DNA of 64,000 nt. Source: Pseudomonadota bacterium. GTDB taxonomy: Bacteria > Pseudomonadota > Gammaproteobacteria > Steroidobacterales > JBCBZW01. Shown one piece after another: positions 43,813 through 53,430 of this stretch (its first letter is position 1; every line of letters begins with the position of its first letter). Below the pieces are notes generated by a model. The model made no database searches and was not told where the DNA came from. It was given only the letters and a program-made list of their open reading frames with translations. Position numbers and translations under genes: made by a program. The stretch is taken from positions 1 through 64,000 of the forward strand of contig JBCCWS010000018.1 in NCBI GenBank assembly GCA_039193195.1, written 5' to 3'.

Positions 43813-45063
43813 TCAGGCGGGTCGGCGGAGCTGGCGATAGTTGTCATAAAGGGGTGCGAGCACGCGCTCGGGCGCATAGGGCGTCACGGCTTCGACACAT
43901 GCCTGATCGAGATGTTCGCGGGGCATCGATGCGGCTTGGGCCATCACGCGGCCGACAGCATCGGCGAAGTGCTCGGCGCTACGCCCAGCCGGTGGAATCA
44001 CCCATCCGTTAATTCCATCGCGCAACACACGTCGCACTTCGCCTACATCGCTCGCGACCGCAGGCAGACCGCATGCCAGGGCTTCGAGCAAGGCGATTGG
44101 CATCCCCTCATAACGAGAGGGCAGTACGAAGACATCGGCGCCGTGCAGATACCCCGGAATCACCTGGGGAGAGAGCAAGCCGGTGATGTGCATTCGCTCA
44201 GCCACGCCGAGCGATCGAGCAGTCGCCTGCAGTTGTCGGCGCAAGCTCCCGTCCCCAACTAGGACCAGCCTCCAGTCACGTCCGTCCTTGGACTGCACCA
44301 AGCGCGCTAAGGTCTCGACGGCGAGAGCCGGCTCCTTTTGCGATTCGAGGCGGCCCACTAGCATCAGCAGCGCTGCACTCTCACCTAATCCCAAACGCTG
44401 GCGCAGGGCGAGTCGAGCGTCCATGCGCGCCCCGAGGCTCGGCACCGCGAAACGATCGCCATCGAACCAGGTGGGGGTAAAGCGCACCCGACTCGCGAGC
44501 GCCGGGTAGCGTCGCTTGAGTCCGTCCACGGCGCTCTGGAAGACGCTGTACACGCTAGCGGCGCGCCCGATGAGGCGCGACTCCGCAGCGAAGTACAGGC
44601 TGGGGAGGTGGCGCCAGCGAATGTCGCTACCGGGGTCGTAGAGCACCTCGCTATCCTGGTGCATGAAGGCGTTGATCGGTACGCCACGAGGCAGCAGGAC
44701 CACGGGCTCTAACCGGTGCACTTCCGCCACGTCAAAGGCGTTGCGAGCTAGCAGCCCCCGGCGCGGCGCGAGGGCGGCGAGGTAACGTACCGTGGCTGGG
44801 ACACGCGGCTGACGCGAAGGGTCACCGACCGCGTAGGTGGCGAAGTGACGATAGTTCTTATCGCGCATCCGGCAATTCAGCCAACGCCCCACGGGGCGCG
44901 CCTGCACATCAGTCGTCAATCCGACTACGCTGAAGTCGATGTCCTGCGGCGCCCAGCCGATTAGGCCACGGATGAAGGTCTCGATACCGCCAGGCAGGGT
45001 ACCCAAAGGATCCGATGGGTAGAAGATACGCACGTGCGTGCGGTTGGGAGCCGCTGAGCTCAT
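43813..45063 (-). CDS. Glycosyltransferase family 4 protein
   Basis: A retaining GT-B glycosyltransferase of 416 residues. The N-terminal G-G-I-E-T-F loop and the C-terminal donor site P-S-R-Y-E-G-M-P-I-A-L-L-E-A-L-A-C-G-L-P are the family hallmarks. It probably adds a sugar to the lipid-linked repeat unit on the cytoplasmic side. Its start overlaps the previous gene by ATGA, and about 100 bases separate it from the exosortase gene downstream. Sugar specificity cannot be read from sequence. Confidence 0.85.
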   Translation of the reverse strand: MSSAAPNRTHVRIFYPSDPLGTLPGGIETFIRGLIGWAPQDIDFSVVGLTTDVQARPVGRWLNCRMRDKNYRHFATYAVGDPSRQPRVPATVRYLAALAPRRGLLARNAFDVAEVHRLEPVVLLPRGVPINAFMHQDSEVLYDPGSDIRWRHLPSLYFAAESRLIGRAASVYSVFQSAVDGLKRRYPALASRVRFTPTWFDGDRFAVPSLGARMDARLALRQRLGLGESAALLMLVGRLESQKEPALAVETLARLVQSKDGRDWRLVLVGDGSLRRQLQATARSLGVAERMHITGLLSPQVIPGYLHGADVFVLPSRYEGMPIALLEALACGLPAVASDVGEVRRVLRDGINGWVIPPAGRSAEHFADAVGRVMAQAASMPREHLDQACVEAVTPYAPERVLAPLYDNYRQLRRPA

Positions 45064-46235
45064 GCGGTCAGCGACCCCCCGGCCGGCGCACTAGCCGGCC
45101 CCACCTCACGCAATATGACGGCCGTGTCGCGGACCATCGCTTGCACCGTGAACGACTCCCGCACCCTAGCGCGACCGTTCACACCGAGGCGAGCCGCCCT
45201 CGGCAGATCCGCCGCGAGCTCTGCGATGGCCTCGGCGAGCGCCGGTGCGTCCCCTACCGGTACCAGCCACCCCGTCTTCGCCGTCTCGATCGCCTCGCCC
45301 ATGCCGCCAATCCGCGTGGCGATCACCGGCGTGCGCATCGCCAGCGACTCGAGCATCGCCATCGAGAAGGTCTCCACGCTGGTGGAAGCCAGCACACTGG
45401 CATCGGCGAGGGCGTAGAGCGGTCGCGTATCCGCTACATCACCGAGCAGGTGCACTCGCGCCTGCAGATCGAGCGCCTGGCGTTGCGCCTCGATCTGCCG
45501 GCGCATCGCCCCGTCTCCAGCGAGCACCAGATGCACGCGCGCCTGCCCCGCGAGGGCCCGCAGCAAGAGCAGGTGTCCCTTCTCCGGGCGCAGGCGGGCC
45601 ACGCACAAGAGCACGGGCGCATCGGCGGCGATGGAGAGGGATGCGCGAAGGGCGCGCGCTGCGGCCTCCTGTGTGGGCGTCGGGGAGAACCGCTCCGCAT
45701 CCACGCCGTTGTAGACCACCGTGGCTCGTGACTTGAGCTCCGGGAAGCGCTGAATCCAATAGGCGGCTTGCGCTTGGCAGACGAATATGGTCCGGGCGCA
45801 GCGCCTGATCAGCGGCCGGTAGAGCCAACGATCGAAACGGTCCTCGCGCGCAGAGAGGTTCTGCGTGGTGTGGATCGCCACGACCAGCTCGGGCTTGTCG
45901 CGTTGCGCGATGAGCCACCTGGCAAGCGATGCGTAAAACAGACTGATCTGCAGCGTGCAATGGATCACCGCGAAGCGGTGCGTTCGCACGAGGCGGACCA
46001 AGTCCCCCACCAGCGACCAGCCGAGGCGCCCGCGCCGCTGCAGCCGATGGAACACTACCCGCGCGCGGTCGATCTCCTTCAACTGATCCAGCGGCTCACC
46101 GAAGGTTGCCAGGTGCACGGCGAAGCCCTGGCGAGCCAGACCATTCGCCAGGCTGATGGCCTGGGTCTCGGCGCCGGCACGAATTAGGGAGGGCACCAGC
46201 AAGAGAATCGGTGCGGGTCCTTGGGAGGGGTTCAT
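45060..46235 (-). CDS. Glycosyltransferase family 4 protein
   Basis: A 391-residue GT-B enzyme with the G-A-E-T-Q acceptor-side loop near the start, V-A-R-L-R-P-E-K-G-H in the middle and S-V-E-T-F-S-M-A-M-L-E-S-L-A as the donor-site E-x7-E motif. The ATG at 46235 is chosen because the family N-terminus begins there; the open frame upstream to 46382 overlaps the preceding gene and is low in hydrophobic core residues. It is the second of three consecutive glycosyltransferase genes. Confidence 0.84.
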   Translation of the reverse strand: MNPSQGPAPILLLVPSLIRAGAETQAISLANGLARQGFAVHLATFGEPLDQLKEIDRARVVFHRLQRRGRLGWSLVGDLVRLVRTHRFAVIHCTLQISLFYASLARWLIAQRDKPELVVAIHTTQNLSAREDRFDRWLYRPLIRRCARTIFVCQAQAAYWIQRFPELKSRATVVYNGVDAERFSPTPTQEAAARALRASLSIAADAPVLLCVARLRPEKGHLLLLRALAGQARVHLVLAGDGAMRRQIEAQRQALDLQARVHLLGDVADTRPLYALADASVLASTSVETFSMAMLESLAMRTPVIATRIGGMGEAIETAKTGWLVPVGDAPALAEAIAELAADLPRAARLGVNGRARVRESFTVQAMVRDTAVILREVGPASAPAGGSLTA

Positions 46236-46246
46236 TGGTGAGCGTG

Positions 46247-47419
46247 CTAGGAGGTGGGCAATGACAGCGATGAGCGCGCCGAATCCGCACCTCCGCGCCG
46301 GTCGCCCGGCGTAGCGCCGCTGGCGATGTAGCGCTCGACCACAGCGCTGGGCGCGTAGTGCGCTAGGGCGAAGTTTCGGCAACGCTCGGTCATGGCTTTC
46401 AGAGCGGTCGGGTCCCCGAGCAGCTCATCGAGCAGCCGGCTCATCAGATGGATGTCTCCCTTCACCGCAAGGCCCAGCCCGTGGCGGGCGATGAGGCCAT
46501 CGGGATCGAAGAAGCTCACCACGGGAACCCCGCGAATCCATGCCTGGAGGAAGGAGTTCGGGAAGCCCTCACTATCAGAGGTGTTCACGAACACGCGCGC
46601 GCGGGCAAAGTAGGCGTTGACCTCATGGTAGGGCACGGCCCCGAGCATCCGCAGGTTTGTAATCGCCCTAGCCTGCGATTGCACTTGCGCATAGAGGGCC
46701 TCGTATCCGGGTACGGCACCGCCGATCATCGCTACCTGCCGACGGTGGAGCGCTTGTGCCAGCACAGGCACCAGGTCCGGGCGCTTGAAGTCACGAAGGT
46801 TGTTAACCCACAATACGTCCAGGTCGCGCGGTTCGCTGAGCGATTCGCGCGGCAGTTCCACAGCCATCGGGATGGGAGCGCTCTCGAGCCCGTAGTGCGT
46901 TCGAAGGAGATCGCGTTGGTGCTCGCCCTGGGCGGAGATGAAATCCGCCCGCTCGAGTCCATACTCGTAAAGCTTGCGGTCACGCCAGAAACGGATCAGC
47001 TGCTGGCCCGGCACGCAGTCCGTATCGTGGGCCACGCGAAAGACGAAGCGTCTTGCGTTTCGTCTTGCATGCCACGCGGTCAGCCCCGTGATCATGCCCG
47101 CACAGGACTGGTAGTAAACGTCCGCATCGGCCGCCGCTAGGGCTCGCAAGATGCCGGTCGCCCGCGGGTGCAGGAAGCGCAGCACGGGCACGCCAGCGCG
47201 CTGGTTGTAAGCCGTGTGCACGCGGATGCCGTCGATGATCTCATCCGGCGCCTGCCCGTGATCCTTCACCAGCATGTGCACATCCCAGCCAGCTGCCACG
47301 TAAGCTCGCGCGAGCAAGGTCTGCTGCACAGACTCCCCGCCGAAGTAGTCTCCGCCCGCGCTGGGGTTTAGGACGGGGTAGTTGTCCAACCCCACGAAGC
47401 AGATGCGCGGCACTGTCAA
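46247..47419 (-). CDS. Glycosyltransferase family 4 protein
   Basis: A 390-residue glycosyltransferase. It shows an N-terminal G-G-D-Y-F-G-G-E-S-V-Q-Q segment, a W-V-N-N-L-R-D-F-K-R-P-D-L motif after the linker, and S-D-S-E-G-F-P-N-S-F-L-Q-A-W as the donor-binding motif. The last part of the family's E-x7-E pattern reads E-x7-Q here, a common variation. It is coupled by ATGA to the O-antigen ligase-like gene upstream and probably builds the exopolysaccharide unit. Confidence 0.82.
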   Translation of the reverse strand: MTVPRICFVGLDNYPVLNPSAGGDYFGGESVQQTLLARAYVAAGWDVHMLVKDHGQAPDEIIDGIRVHTAYNQRAGVPVLRFLHPRATGILRALAAADADVYYQSCAGMITGLTAWHARRNARRFVFRVAHDTDCVPGQQLIRFWRDRKLYEYGLERADFISAQGEHQRDLLRTHYGLESAPIPMAVELPRESLSEPRDLDVLWVNNLRDFKRPDLVPVLAQALHRRQVAMIGGAVPGYEALYAQVQSQARAITNLRMLGAVPYHEVNAYFARARVFVNTSDSEGFPNSFLQAWIRGVPVVSFFDPDGLIARHGLGLAVKGDIHLMSRLLDELLGDPTALKAMTERCRNFALAHYAPSAVVERYIASGATPGDRRGGADSARSSLSLPTS

Positions 47420-48837
47420 CCCGCGCCAGGCGTGCGGCTCAGGGCACCTGCCGGCGTGAAGGGATCGCCGGCACTGGCGAAGTCGGGGCGCGTGGCCAAG
47501 CGCGTGGCCACCGGATTGCTGTAGTGCTGCAGGGAGTGGACGCTGAAGGCCGAGAATATGGCCAGCAAGGCGAACACGTAGTGCTGATAGTCCACCACCT
47601 GAAAGCGTAGGAACTCGATCTTCATCGAGTCAAATAGGAAGGTGAGCAGCACGACCACCCCCAGGCGCGGGAACTCGGACGCCATGTCCTCTGCTCGCTC
47701 CCAGCGCGATGCGCGCAACCAATGCAGGCCGAGGCTGGCGAACCAGACCATCCAAACGATGAAGCCTACTAGCCCGAGGGAATAGAGAAGGAACAGGTAT
47801 AGATTGTGGGGATAGCCGATGTACACCTCGCGCAAGAACCTCGGCGACATGTACTCGAGCACGATGCGTGGGCCGTGGCCGAAGGTCAGGGCCTCTGGAA
47901 TACGCTCGATCACGTAGAACCACCCGCGCCGACTGTCCGGCACCACCCCGGTGAACTCCGTACCGGCAAGGCGCGTAAACAGCGTATCGAACGGCGTATA
48001 GGCCACGATGATCACGCCTGCCACAGCCACTGCTGCGCCCCCCGCGGCAAGGACGCTGACTACCCGCGCGGTGCCGAGGGTGCGGCGGAACACTGTGAGA
48101 AACAGCAAGGTACCGAAGATCAGCGCAATGAAGCCACCGCGAGAACCCGTCGCGATCAGCATCGCGACATTGGCGAACAGCAGCGCTATCAGCAACACCC
48201 GCATCCGCAGGCTGGGGAAGCGCATGAGCGCGTACCCCATGATCAGGCACTGCAAGACCAAAAAGCCCGCATTCGTTCCCGCCGGACCGAAGGGCCCTAG
48301 AAGCCGCCCCTTGTTTTCCAGGTTGCCGCCTATCGACCACTCGGAGAGGCCGAGCACGTTCACGCTGTCGAAGCCGAGCGTGATCTGAACAGCGAAAAAC
48401 AGCAGCACCGCCACGTCCAACCCGATCAGCAGCTTTAGGACGAACCGCGGGTCCGGAAAGCGGCGGAAGTGATTGAACAGCAGGTAGAAGAAGACGAAAC
48501 TTGAGAAGACGTTGAATAGGTAGATGCCCTGCTGCCCGTAGGTAGTCGGAATGCTCGTCGCCATCGACAGCAAGTAGGCGAGCACCAGCAGGCTCGCTTG
48601 CAGCAAATAAGGCACTTCGCGCATACGCCCCTGGAACAGGAACGCTGCGAAAGTGAGGTAGACCATGCCCACGTTCAACGACCCGTAGCGCGACGCAATG
48701 AGCTGAAACGGGACCATCAAGATCAGCAAAGCGATCGGGTAGCGTTCAGGCAACGCATAGCTTGCCACGAACACGGTGAGCGCGCCGAGCAGTCCGAAGG
48801 CGAGCTGTACGCCGTGGGCGTTGATTAAGTCCATCAT
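47416..48837 (-). CDS. O-antigen ligase-like membrane protein
   Basis: A polytopic protein of 473 residues with ten to twelve hydrophobic segments. The T-G-S-R-G-G-F-I-A-L motif and the large periplasmic loop after it (containing H-G-P and H-N-L-Y-L-F-L) are typical of the Wzy_C family. Members either ligate polymer to a lipid or protein or polymerise repeat units. In exosortase clusters this type is often a putative O-glycosylation ligase or polymerase; the two cannot be told apart here. Confidence 0.8.
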   Translation of the reverse strand: MMDLINAHGVQLAFGLLGALTVFVASYALPERYPIALLILMVPFQLIASRYGSLNVGMVYLTFAAFLFQGRMREVPYLLQASLLVLAYLLSMATSIPTTYGQQGIYLFNVFSSFVFFYLLFNHFRRFPDPRFVLKLLIGLDVAVLLFFAVQITLGFDSVNVLGLSEWSIGGNLENKGRLLGPFGPAGTNAGFLVLQCLIMGYALMRFPSLRMRVLLIALLFANVAMLIATGSRGGFIALIFGTLLFLTVFRRTLGTARVVSVLAAGGAAVAVAGVIIVAYTPFDTLFTRLAGTEFTGVVPDSRRGWFYVIERIPEALTFGHGPRIVLEYMSPRFLREVYIGYPHNLYLFLLYSLGLVGFIVWMVWFASLGLHWLRASRWERAEDMASEFPRLGVVVLLTFLFDSMKIEFLRFQVVDYQHYVFALLAIFSAFSVHSLQHYSNPVATRLATRPDFASAGDPFTPAGALSRTPGAG

Positions 48838-49853
48838 CTGCGTTGCTCGCCTGCGCTCGTAAACGGCCGCGCCAATGGCTCGCCAATGAACAGCCCCTGC
48901 CCAGGCATCGCCACGCTCTTCCAGTACGCCTCGATGACGCTGTCACCGGCGTAGTAATGACTTAGAAGCACGGTCGGGTCGGGGAACTTCTCTCGATACG
49001 CACAGGGTTCGGCCACGGTGCCGTAGCTCGCCGTCGCACCGGCCTCGAGCCAGCGTAGGGCGCTCATCTGCGGGCTGTCGTCGAGACGGCCGCCGCTGGA
49101 GGTCAAGTGATCGGCGACGGCGCCGGGCAGGAAGCGATTACTGCGCAAGGCCACCACCTCCTTTGCGCCCGTGAAGTAAAACAACACATCGTCCCTATCG
49201 CGCAGGGCGTCGGTGCGCTCGTGGCGAAGGCGCAAGCGACCAGACCACCGCTGCACCAGCGCCGGAAAGGCCACGGCACGTACGTTTCGGTGCCGATCAC
49301 TGGTCTGTACCAGGTAGCCCGTGCCCGAGGGTCGCGTGCCGTCGGCAGCAAGACCACGCGCGATCAGGGCCCGCCCTTCGGACTCGTCACGTGCGGCCAA
49401 CAGCATGGCCGGACGCACCCCGTGGTCTTGCCAGGGTTTCGCACTCGAGCTGTCGAAGTAGTCGGAAAGACGCGTGCGAGCGCAGGGCTTGGCGCACCAC
49501 TGCTCATCGAAGCCGGCGGCGAAGGCGGTCGTCATCGACATGCACTTCACCCGATAGGGCCGCATCCACGCTAGCACGTAGGCCTGAACATGCGCCGGCG
49601 TCTTCTGAAGTACTCGGGCGCGGATACGCGTCAGGCGATCCGCATTCACCCGCGGCTGATCGGGCGGCAGGCGCACTTCTATCAGCTGCGTCGGTGGTAT
49701 TCCCCTCGCGTCAACGTAGTGGCGGGCAAGCACCATGCTTAGAGGATCGTTGGCATTGGCGATCACGGCGACCTCGCGGGGGCTGAACGCCGCCCACGAC
49801 GTCATCGATCCCGCTAGCCACACTATCAGGCTGACCAGCAGCAGGCGAGCCAT
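48834..49853 (-). CDS. TIGR03790-type secreted protein of exosortase clusters
   Basis: About 339 residues with a signal peptide. The mature N-terminus V-A-V-I-A-N-A-N-D-P-L-S followed by Y-x-x-A-R-G-I-P-P matches the TIGR03790 family, a protein of unknown function that co-occurs with exosortase/exopolysaccharide genes. The ATG at 49853 is chosen because it sits just before the hydrophobic segment and avoids overlap with the ATPase gene; 49886 is an alternative. Its product is probably periplasmic or surface exposed. The biochemical role is unknown. Confidence 0.72.
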   Translation of the reverse strand: MARLLLVSLIVWLAGSMTSWAAFSPREVAVIANANDPLSMVLARHYVDARGIPPTQLIEVRLPPDQPRVNADRLTRIRARVLQKTPAHVQAYVLAWMRPYRVKCMSMTTAFAAGFDEQWCAKPCARTRLSDYFDSSSAKPWQDHGVRPAMLLAARDESEGRALIARGLAADGTRPSGTGYLVQTSDRHRNVRAVAFPALVQRWSGRLRLRHERTDALRDRDDVLFYFTGAKEVVALRSNRFLPGAVADHLTSSGGRLDDSPQMSALRWLEAGATASYGTVAEPCAYREKFPDPTVLLSHYYAGDSVIEAYWKSVAMPGQGLFIGEPLARPFTSAGEQRR

Positions 49854-49857
49854 TGCC

Positions 49858-50700
49858 CTAGCCGACCGCTTCGCGCTCGTCGCCACCGGTGAAAATGCCT
49901 CCCTGCTTGCGATCGCGGACCACCTCCTTCACGAGCTCCTCGCTAATCTGTGAGAGGCTGGCGGCGTAGCCGTACACCAAGGACACGTCGCACAGTGAAT
50001 TGATAACGCGCGGCACGCCACGGCTGTGGTACCAGAGCAGTGCACGAGCCTTCTCATCGAACAGCTCGGCATCGCCCCCGACCACTTGCAAGCGGTGGCG
50101 AATGTACTCGTGCGCCTCGTCTGCGCTAAGGGTATCTAGGTGGTGTGCGATCAGGATCCGCTGTGCGAACTGGGTCAGCTCGGGCAGGCGAAGCTTCTCC
50201 CGCAGTTCCGGTTGACCGACCAGAATGAGCTGCAGCACCTGTGACTTGTCGGCGTTAACGTTCGACAGCATGCGCAGCTCTTCGAGCGTCTCTACGCTCA
50301 AGTTCTGCGCCTCATCGATGATCAGAACCGTACGCCGCGACTGGGCGTACTCCTCGATAACGAAACTGATGAACTGCTCGTACATCTCGACTTTATCGAG
50401 GTTCTTGTACTCCAGATTGAACGCCATCAGCACCCACTGCAGGAGTTCGCCGAAGGACTCGTGCGTGTTAGTGATAAGGCCCACCGTGAGGTCCGACTCG
50501 ATCTCGTTCAGCACCTGACGGATCAGGGTGGTCTTGCCCGAACCGATCTCGCCCGTGACTACGGTGAAGCCAGCGTTGCTCATGAGGCCGTACTGGAGCA
50601 TCGTCAGCGCGGCTCGATGCTTCGTACCGAGGTACAGAAACTCAGGATCCGGCAGCAGAGAGAACGGCTTCTCAGAGAAGCCGTAGTAGGCCTCATACAT
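49858..50700 (-). CDS. Exosortase-associated AAA ATPase (ExeA/TIGR03015-like)
   Basis: The 280-residue ATPase starts M-Y-E-A-Y-Y-G-F-S-E-K-P-F, exactly the pattern of the XrtA-associated ATPase. Walker A is G-E-I-G-S-G-K-T-T and Walker B is L-I-I-D-E-A-Q-N-L, with a sensor region Q-L-I-L-V-G-Q-P-E-L. It lacks a membrane helix or peptidoglycan-binding domain, unlike full ExeA. It lies between the tyrosine kinase gene and the TIGR03790 gene. It may power or gate polymer export; this is inference. Confidence 0.88.
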   Translation of the reverse strand: MYEAYYGFSEKPFSLLPDPEFLYLGTKHRAALTMLQYGLMSNAGFTVVTGEIGSGKTTLIRQVLNEIESDLTVGLITNTHESFGELLQWVLMAFNLEYKNLDKVEMYEQFISFVIEEYAQSRRTVLIIDEAQNLSVETLEELRMLSNVNADKSQVLQLILVGQPELREKLRLPELTQFAQRILIAHHLDTLSADEAHEYIRHRLQVVGGDAELFDEKARALLWYHSRGVPRVINSLCDVSLVYGYAASLSQISEELVKEVVRDRKQGGIFTGGDEREAVG

Positions 50701-50739
50701 CGGACGCCATCCAAGCGACGGCGTTGCGCGGGCGAACGC

Positions 50740-51561
50740 TCACAAGGGGTAGCCTGCCACGCCATCCGTCATCGTCAGCACCGTACCAGCAAGGTTGACG
50801 TCCTTGAGCAGCTCCGCCGCCTGGCGCAGCTCTTGCTGGCGCGTACCCGCATCACGTACCACCAGTAGGAACGCATCGACCAGGGGCGAGAAGGCGAGCA
50901 CATCATCGGTGGTGCACACGGGCGGCAGATCGAAGATCACTAGACGCTCGGGATAGCGATGGGTGATGTCATCGATAAGCTGGTGCATTTTCGGCGCTGA
51001 CAGCATTTCCGAGGCTTCCTCCTGCCCATCACGCCCCGGCAATATCACCAATCGGTCCATGCCAGGATTGATCAGCACCTGCGACAGGGGCAGCTCCGTG
51101 AACATGTAGTCAGCGATGCCTACTTCAATCTCGTTCTCGAAGCCCAGGAGGCTGTGCACCGTGGGCCGGCGCAGGTCTAGGTCCACCAGCAGCACCGTGT
51201 GGTTGACCTCACGCGAGAGACTGATCGCCAGATTGAGCGCGGTGACGGACTTGCCCTCACCCGGTCCAGGGCTGGTCACGGCGAGGGAGTTCCAGCGGTG
51301 CGAGCGCATCAGCTGCAACACACGAGTGCGGAGCATTCGAAAGGCATCCGCACCAGGATCGCGATCGCGGTTGGCGATGATGCGATTGTGCTCGAGCACC
51401 TGAGGATCGGTCGGGATTACGCGGGTCTGGGTGTAGCGCACGGCCGCCGCGGGCTGGCCGCCGGCAGCAGGTTGCGCATGCTCCACGCGGCGCGGGGCCG
51501 CAACTTGTCCGGCGCTGCGCTCACGACGGGCGCGATCGAGCGCCTCTTTGATCTTTTCCAT
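50740..51561 (-). CDS. Tyrosine autokinase of exopolysaccharide synthesis (CpsD/Wzc-like)
   Basis: A P-loop BY-kinase domain of 273 residues. Walker A is P-G-P-G-E-G-K-S, Walker A' is L-V-D-L-D-L-R-R-P and Walker B is L-V-I-F-D-L-P-P. It is a separate cytoplasmic kinase, as in PEP-CTERM/exosortase loci, with its membrane activator encoded by the adjacent Wzz-type gene. A Tyr cluster at the C-terminus is not evident: the last residues are G-Y-P-L, with a single Tyr. It should control polymer length or export by cycles of phosphorylation. Confidence 0.85.
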   Translation of the reverse strand: MEKIKEALDRARRERSAGQVAAPRRVEHAQPAAGGQPAAAVRYTQTRVIPTDPQVLEHNRIIANRDRDPGADAFRMLRTRVLQLMRSHRWNSLAVTSPGPGEGKSVTALNLAISLSREVNHTVLLVDLDLRRPTVHSLLGFENEIEVGIADYMFTELPLSQVLINPGMDRLVILPGRDGQEEASEMLSAPKMHQLIDDITHRYPERLVIFDLPPVCTTDDVLAFSPLVDAFLLVVRDAGTRQQELRQAAELLKDVNLAGTVLTMTDGVAGYPL

Positions 51562-51633
51562 CAGTTCACTTCCGGTTCACGAAGCCGCTCCGCCCACTGG
51601 GGGCTGCGGTGCGTTCCTGTCCACGAGTCAGGC

Positions 51634-53361
51634 TCATAGGCCAACGCTCCGAGCTAGCGCGCCCCACAGGACGGGTAACTCCATGATGAGTATATGCACC
51701 AGGGCGAGACCAATGAGTAGGGCGGCAAAGGCACCGGCGGCAGCTAGCAGAGCCACCTGGGACCGGGCACCGGCGGCCATCACGGGCGACGCGCCGATCA
51801 CAGGGATACTGGCGAGCGGAGCGACACCGAACACGTCGATCACTCCATTGCGACCGCGGACGGTGCTGTCCAAGGCCTCCAAGGTCGCGGCGAGAAAGAT
51901 CGCCAGAAACATGCTCATCACCAGCCCCAGAAACAAGATAGCGCCACGATTAGGCGAGTAAGGCTCGAAGGGAAGCGAAGGGTCCTCGATGGTCACAAAG
52001 CGCTGGCCTCGGCGCTGCTCCTCCACCTGCTGCGCCACCCGCGCGTCAAGCTCCTGGGCTTTCACCGACTGATACTGGTTCTGCAGGTTGCTCAAATCAC
52101 GGCTGATGCTGCTGTAATTCAATTCCACCTGCGGCAGGCGGGAGATCGCTGCTTCGAGTTCGGCGATTTGGCGCGTCTGCTCCTGGCGCGAGTTCTGGAG
52201 CGTATTGACCTCTGCCAGGGCCGTCGCCAGATCCGCCCGCAGGCGAATCTCCGCATCAGTGAGCAGCTCGCCGCTGCCACCGGTCTCGGCCGCCCGCGCC
52301 TCGAGTTCCGCCACACTCTGCTGCAGCCGCACCACTTCGGGGTGGTTGTCGGTGTAACGCTCACGAGCCGCCGTCAGCGCCGCACGCGCGGAGGCGAGCT
52401 CGGGGCTCTCACTGGCCAGCCGCCCGCTCTCGATCGCCCGCTGCAGGGCTTCGACCTGACGACTCACGGCAATCACGTCGGGGTGGCTTTCGCCGTAGCG
52501 CGCGCTCAGCAGGCGCAACTGCGACTCCGCTTCCACCAGCTGCTCGCGTGGCAGCAGGCCACGCTGGCCACCGCTTCCGGCCAGCTGGTCGGCCACGGTA
52601 GCCAACTCTGCCCTTAGGTAGATGATGCGCTGCTCTTGCGCGGCAAGGCGGCGGTCCGTCTCCAGGCGCGCGGCCTCCACCCGTTGCAGCAGCTGGCTGT
52701 TGCTCTCGTAGGAGCCGGGCAGCGACCCTTCGTTGACCGCTCGGAACTGGGCGAGCTGCTGCTCGAGAGCTTGGATCTGGTCCTCGATTCGAGCAGCCTC
52801 GTTGCCGAGAAAGCGTGCGCGCTCGCTGAGACGAGACTCGCGGATCAGCTTGTTCTCCCGCTCGTAGAGGCTAACCAGCCTGCCCACCACTCGCTGCGCG
52901 GCGGCGGGCTGAGGGTCCTCGAAGGCGAGAGAGAAGGTCACGACGGACTCCGTAGGGCGCCCCCGCGAGTCTACGCTCTCCGCCGTGAACTGCTCGAGCG
53001 TGAAGTTCTCACGAAGCTTATCCACGCGCTCGCTGATCGACAGCCCCTCGTTGTCGTAAAGACGTATGTCACGCAGCAGGGGGGCGAGCTTCTCAGTGGT
53101 CATCACGCGCTGCGTGACCCGGGCGATCTGCCGAGCGGGAAGCTCTTCGGCCGCGTCGGTCTCTGCCGTGACGTCCGAGGGCTCAACGTAGATCGTGGCC
53201 ATTGAGCGGTAGGTCGCGGGCCAGACGAGCGCGATGAACAGCGTCAGCAGAACACCGCACACCAGGGCGGCCAGGAAGGGCCAGCGGCGGCGGCGTAGAC
53301 CGGCCATGAGTTGGGCGATCTGGTTTTCGAGCTGCGGCGGCGCAGAGGACTGCTGCTGCAC
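51634..53361 (-). CDS. Wzz-type polysaccharide chain length determinant
   Basis: The 575-residue protein has membrane helices near residues 32-52 and close to the C-terminus, with a long periplasmic coiled coil between them (about 190-430, rich in Glu, Arg and Gln), the layout of Wzz/GumC proteins. The P-A-T-Y-R-S-M-A-T-I-Y-V motif after the first helix is typical. It pairs with the separate tyrosine kinase downstream. An extra pair of hydrophobic segments at the very C-terminus is present. Confidence 0.87.
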   Translation of the reverse strand: MQQQSSAPPQLENQIAQLMAGLRRRRWPFLAALVCGVLLTLFIALVWPATYRSMATIYVEPSDVTAETDAAEELPARQIARVTQRVMTTEKLAPLLRDIRLYDNEGLSISERVDKLRENFTLEQFTAESVDSRGRPTESVVTFSLAFEDPQPAAAQRVVGRLVSLYERENKLIRESRLSERARFLGNEAARIEDQIQALEQQLAQFRAVNEGSLPGSYESNSQLLQRVEAARLETDRRLAAQEQRIIYLRAELATVADQLAGSGGQRGLLPREQLVEAESQLRLLSARYGESHPDVIAVSRQVEALQRAIESGRLASESPELASARAALTAARERYTDNHPEVVRLQQSVAELEARAAETGGSGELLTDAEIRLRADLATALAEVNTLQNSRQEQTRQIAELEAAISRLPQVELNYSSISRDLSNLQNQYQSVKAQELDARVAQQVEEQRRGQRFVTIEDPSLPFEPYSPNRGAILFLGLVMSMFLAIFLAATLEALDSTVRGRNGVIDVFGVAPLASIPVIGASPVMAAGARSQVALLAAAGAFAALLIGLALVHILIMELPVLWGALARSVGL

Positions 53362-53430
53362 GGTTGTGCATCTCCTACAGAGTTAAACGTAAGGTGGCGT
53401 TCGCGCGTGAGCACCAACGCCCTGACACTG